Positions 15,680 to 18,654 of a stretch of 18,654 nucleotides of DNA are shown in pieces. The translations under genes were made by a program, and so were the position numbers. Source of the DNA: an uncultured Cellvibrio sp. (GTDB taxonomy: Bacteria > Pseudomonadota > Gammaproteobacteria > Pseudomonadales > Cellvibrionaceae); contig CAMLOU010000083.1 in the NCBI GenBank assembly GCA_946481735.1, positions 1 to 18,654 on the forward strand. The letters run 5' to 3'. How positions within the stretch are numbered: position 1 is the stretch's first letter; each line of letters begins with the position of its first letter. A model generated the notes under the pieces. It was not told where the DNA came from. It was given only the letters and a program-made list of their open reading frames with translations, and did no database searches.

Positions 15680-17284
15680 ATGAATGCTATTGCCAAAGTC
15701 TTTTTTATCCTCAGCTTTCCGCTGATGTGTTTTTCATGTGCCACTGATCCCGCAACACAATGGCAAGATTCCACCAGTCATCTAAGCCCCGATGAACGTT
15801 TCGGCGAGCTGTTTGAGAAGGTCCAGCTATCGGGCATCTTCAGCGACTCCAAGACGTTTGTGGACAGTACCCCCAAGATAGCGGCTGAAAATATCCTGCA
15901 AAAATATCGCGCACAACGAGAGCGGCCCGACTTTAACCTGCGGATATTTGTTGAAGAAAATTTTTATCTTCCCCCTTCAGTCGCTTCGGATTTTCAAAGC
16001 GATAAAAGCCAACCTGTGGCCGCACATATTGAATCACTCTGGCCTGTGCTGACACGCGAACCGGATACGCGCTCTGATGGCTCATTAATTCCATTACCGC
16101 ATCAGTATGTGGTACCCGGCGGACGTTTTCGGGAAATTTATTATTGGGATAGTTACTTCACCATGCTGGGCTTGCGCGAGTCCAACCGCTGGGATTTGAT
16201 TGAGGATATGGTGGATAATTTTTCGCACCTGATCGACACCATGGGCTTTATTCCCAACGGTAACCGCACCTATTATCAAACCCGCTCACAACCACCGTTT
16301 TATGCCCTGATGGTTAAACTGCTGGCCGAGAAAAATGGCAAAGGCACGCTGACGCGCTACCGTCCGTATTTATTAAAGGAATATCAATTCTGGATGAGCG
16401 GCAAAGAGATGTTGTCGGCATCCAACCCGCGTGTGCGGCGAGTTGTTATCTTGCCTGATGGCAGCATCGTGAATCGCTATTGGGACAGCTCTGCCACACC
16501 GCGCCCGGAATCGTATAAAGAAGATGTGGAGTTGGTCCACGCTGACAACCCCGAAACCTATCGCCATATCCGCGCGGCGGCGGAATCCGGCTGGGACTTC
16601 AGCAGCCGCTGGTTCAAAGACGGCACCACCATGGATTCGATTCACACCACCGATATTGTGCCGGTCGACCTGAATGCATTGCTGTACCACCTGGAACAGG
16701 TATTGGCCGAGGCATTTGCAGAAATTGGCGATGCAACACAAGCGCAAAGATTCCGTGCTCTGGCACAACAACGCAAAGATGCGCTGTTGCGTTACACCTG
16801 GAATGCGCAGGACGGCTTTTTCTACGACTACGATGCGGTTGCCCAGCAGCAAACACCTGTTCGTTCACTGGCCGCCATGTTTCCGCTGTTCTTCAACATG
16901 GTGGAGCCGGAACAAGCCCGCCGGGTAGCGCAACATATTGAGCAGGATTTCCTGCAAGCGGGCGGCGTTACCACCACCTTGAAAGATACCGGCCAGCAAT
17001 GGGATGCACCCAATGGCTGGGCACCCTTGCAATGGATCACCATTCAAGGCCTGCGTCAGTACCAACAGCACCCATTGGCCGACACCATCACACAGCGCTG
17101 GATCACCCTGAACACCGACGTCTACCAACGCACCGGCAAGATGGTGGAGAAATACAACGTCTACGAACCCGGGCTGGAAGGCGGCGGCGGTGAATACCCG
17201 GTGCAGGATGGCTTCGGCTGGACCAACGGCGTGCTGTTAAAGCTCCTCAACGAAACCACCAAAACCCCTCATAAAACCCCGTAG
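15680..17284 (+). CDS. treA: GH37 alpha,alpha-trehalase, exported (probable lipoprotein)
   Basis: Hydrolyses trehalose to two glucose molecules by an inverting mechanism. The 534-residue protein has both GH37 signatures, PGGRFREIYYWDSYF and QWDAPNGWAPLQ. By comparison with E. coli TreA the catalytic acid is Asp306 in SGWDFSSRWF and the base is Glu490 in VEKYNV, with Glu505 in the glycine-rich GGGGEYPVQDGFGWTNGV exactly 15 residues later, as in TreA. The N-terminus MNAIAKVFFILSFPLMCFSC looks like a lipoprotein signal with Cys20, though Cys at -3 is atypical; simple export to the periplasm is the alternative. An upstream in-frame start at 15626 would put charged residues before the signal and lies on the intercistronic hairpin, so ATG 15680 is preferred. 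The stop codon is supplied by the downstream REP-like repeat. Confidence 0.93.
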   Translation: MNAIAKVFFILSFPLMCFSCATDPATQWQDSTSHLSPDERFGELFEKVQLSGIFSDSKTFVDSTPKIAAENILQKYRAQRERPDFNLRIFVEENFYLPPSVASDFQSDKSQPVAAHIESLWPVLTREPDTRSDGSLIPLPHQYVVPGGRFREIYYWDSYFTMLGLRESNRWDLIEDMVDNFSHLIDTMGFIPNGNRTYYQTRSQPPFYALMVKLLAEKNGKGTLTRYRPYLLKEYQFWMSGKEMLSASNPRVRRVVILPDGSIVNRYWDSSATPRPESYKEDVELVHADNPETYRHIRAAAESGWDFSSRWFKDGTTMDSIHTTDIVPVDLNALLYHLEQVLAEAFAEIGDATQAQRFRALAQQRKDALLRYTWNAQDGFFYDYDAVAQQQTPVRSLAAMFPLFFNMVEPEQARRVAQHIEQDFLQAGGVTTTLKDTGQQWDAPNGWAPLQWITIQGLRQYQQHPLADTITQRWITLNTDVYQRTGKMVEKYNVYEPGLEGGGGEYPVQDGFGWTNGVLLKLLNETTKTPHKTP

Positions 17285-17364
17285 GTCGGATTAGCGCAGC
17301 GTAATCCGACGTTCTTTCTCGCACAGCTGTCGGATTACGGCGCTTTGCGCCTAATGCGACCTAC
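17281..17364. repeat. Inverted pair of REP-like sequences (BIME-like)
   Basis: Two REP units face each other. Unit 1 (17281-17310): GTAG, then GTCGGATTA pairing with TAATCCGAC (17302-17310). Unit 2 (17329-17364, read on the minus strand): GTAG, then GTCGCATTA, GGCGC, loop AAA, GCGCC, one unpaired G and TAATCCGAC; a single mismatch interrupts its long stem. The spacer is 18 bp. A 5' GTAG followed by an imperfect hairpin is the hallmark of REPs mobilised by RAYT (TnpA-REP) proteins. The TAG stop of the trehalase gene lies inside the first GTAG. The stem may also stabilise or end the trehalase mRNA. Confidence 0.85.
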
Positions 17365-17406
17365 GGGTAAAGCCAAGGGTAATGGCAAACGGGTTATGCA
17401 AACCTA

Positions 17407-17433
17407 GTGACACGCCGCCTGCGCCTGTATAAT
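17407..17433 (+). promoter_or_regulatory. ychF promoter
   Basis: A perfect -10 box TATAAT is at 17428-17433. The best -35 match is GTGACA (17407-17412) with a short 15-bp spacer. The predicted start near 17440 gives a leader of about 55 nt before the ychF ATG. Confidence 0.5.
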
Positions 17434-17495
17434 CCCGCCCCTGTCATTCTTGCGGCGCACGTCGCGCTGCCCTTATCTTCATACGGAATCACACC

Positions 17496-18587
17496 ATGGG
17501 TTTTAACTGCGGCATCGTCGGCCTACCCAACGTCGGCAAATCCACCCTGTTTAATGCGCTGACCAACGCCGGTATCGGCGCCGAAAACTTCCCCTTCTGC
17601 ACCATCGAGCCCAACGCGGGCGTTGTGGCCGTACCCGATCCGCGCCAGGACAAACTGGCCGAAATCGTCAAACCCGAACGGGTCGTCGCCACCACAATGG
17701 AGTTCGTGGATATCGCCGGTCTGGTGGCGGGCGCCTCCAAAGGTGAAGGGCTGGGCAATAAATTTCTGGCCAACATCCGCGAAACTGACGCTATCGCCCA
17801 CGTCGTGCGCTGCTTTGACGACGACAATGTTATCCACGTCGCCAACGGCGTGAATCCGGCGGCGGATATCGAGGTGATCAACACCGAATTGGCTCTGGCC
17901 GACCTGGAAGCGGTGGACAAAGCCCTTAACCGCTACGCCAAAGCCGCCAAAGGCCAGGACAAGCACGCCATGGCCATGAAAGCCGTGCTGGAAAAAATCC
18001 AGCCGCACCTCAACGAAGCCAAGCCGCTGCGCTCGTTTGACTTGGATAAAGAAGAACTGGCGCTGCTGAAAGAAATCAACCTGCTCACCCTGAAACCCAC
18101 CATGTACATCGCCAACGTGGCGGAAGATGGGTTTGAAAACAACCCACACCTGGACCTGGTGTGCAAGATCGCCGCTGAAGAAAAAGCCGTTGTCGTACCC
18201 ATCTGCAACAAACTGGAAGCCGACATCGCCGAACTGGAAGGTGAAGACAAAGCCGAATTCCTCGCCGAAATGGGCATGGAAGAACCCGGCCTCAACCGCG
18301 TAATTCGCGCCGGTTACCAATTACTGGGTTTACAAACTTACTTCACAGCAGGTGTTAAAGAAGTACGCGCCTGGACCATCCCCATCGGCGCTACCGCACC
18401 GCAAGCCGCCGGTGTCATCCACACCGATTTTGAAAAAGGTTTTATCCGCGCCGAAACCATTTCCTACAACGATTTTGTGGAATACAAAGGCGAACAGGGC
18501 GCAAAAAATGCCGGTAAGGCCCGTAAGGAAGGTAAGGATTATATTGTGCAGGATGGGGATGTTATGCACTTTTTGTTTAATGTGTAA
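17496..18587 (+). CDS. ychF: Redox-regulated ribosome-associated ATPase YchF (OLA1 family)
   Basis: YchF belongs to the Obg-related P-loop family but prefers ATP. It binds ribosomes and is linked to translation of leaderless mRNA and to negative control of oxidative-stress resistance in E. coli. The 363-residue length is typical. Walker A is GLPNVGKS at 9-16. Switch II is DIAGLV at 72-77, with a hydrophobic residue where classical GTPases have the catalytic Gln. The conserved Cys35 is in [16 protein letters not shown] lies in the nucleotide-specificity region. A TGS domain forms the C-terminus (about 278-363), ending [11 protein letters not shown]. It has its own promoter and terminator, so it is monocistronic here, detached from its usual neighbour pth by insert 2. 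Confidence 0.97.
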   Translation: MGFNCGIVGLPNVGKSTLFNALTNAGIGAENFPFCTIEPNAGVVAVPDPRQDKLAEIVKPERVVATTMEFVDIAGLVAGASKGEGLGNKFLANIRETDAIAHVVRCFDDDNVIHVANGVNPAADIEVINTELALADLEAVDKALNRYAKAAKGQDKHAMAMKAVLEKIQPHLNEAKPLRSFDLDKEELALLKEINLLTLKPTMYIANVAEDGFENNPHLDLVCKIAAEEKAVVVPICNKLEADIAELEGEDKAEFLAEMGMEEPGLNRVIRAGYQLLGLQTYFTAGVKEVRAWTIPIGATAPQAAGVIHTDFEKGFIRAETISYNDFVEYKGEQGAKNAGKARKEGKDYIVQDGDVMHFLFNV

Positions 18588-18615
18588 TGTAAAAAAACCA
18601 CCGCGCAACGAATTA

Positions 18616-18644
18616 AGCCACTGACATCAGTGGCTTTTTTATTT
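18616..18644 (+). terminator. Rho-independent terminator after ychF
   Basis: AGCCACTG (18616-18623), loop ACAT and CAGTGGCT (18628-18635) form an 8-bp stem followed by T6 and ATTT. It is the strongest intrinsic terminator in the window and ends the ychF transcript about 28 bp after the stop codon. Confidence 0.9.
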
Positions 18645-18654
18645 CATCGTATCG

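Noticed and set aside
17523..18320. 265-codon open frame on the minus strand inside ychF
   Set aside because: It is Phe/Gly/Val-rich nonsense opposite a highly conserved ATPase.

Overview
The window reads as chromosomal DNA of a gammaproteobacterium, most likely Cellvibrio or a close relative. This is inferred from gene order and gene content, not from a database search. The backbone is the conserved hemA-centred cluster known from Pseudomonas and relatives. On the minus strand it runs hemA-prfA-prmC-moeB (moeB cut by the window edge). On the plus strand it runs TPR lipoprotein-lolB-ispE-tRNA-Gln-prs-rplY-pth, then ychF. In the Pseudomonas layout hemA and the TPR gene diverge from one intergenic region, and pth is followed by ychF. 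Both junctions have been opened here by accessory genes.

Left (1-3272, minus): moeB start, prmC, prfA and hemA, tightly packed (4-bp gap, 6-bp gap, 4-bp overlap). hemA makes the first committed tetrapyrrole precursor, prfA encodes RF1, and PrmC methylates the GGQ glutamine of RF1.

Insert 1 (about 3291-7164, plus): a two-gene toxin-antitoxin module (ParD-like antitoxin, zeta-type kinase toxin) with a promoter that overlaps a 19-bp palindrome. Next come three short repeats over the toxin stop codon. Last is a large exported 'choice-of-anchor B' protein with a Calx-beta domain and a GlyGly-CTERM tail.

Core right (7165-12982, plus): TPR lipoprotein, lolB (4-bp overlap), ispE, tRNA-Gln(TTG), prs, a terminator, a hairpin leader, rplY and pth. 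These serve lipoprotein insertion in the outer membrane, isoprenoid synthesis, PRPP synthesis, the 5S rRNA-binding protein L25 and recycling of peptidyl-tRNA.

Insert 2 (12983-17364, plus): a TonB-dependent receptor and a GH37 trehalase, separated by a strong intercistronic hairpin and closed by an inverted pair of REP-like sequences that supplies the trehalase stop codon. The natural reading is a small uptake-and-hydrolysis locus for trehalose or a trehalose-containing glycoside.

Right end (17407-18654): ychF with its own promoter and a strong terminator. I saw no CRISPR array, insertion sequence, rRNA or convincing pseudogene. The points most worth follow-up are the ParD-like/zeta pairing, the receptor-trehalase pair, the REP pair, and the structured region ahead of rplY.
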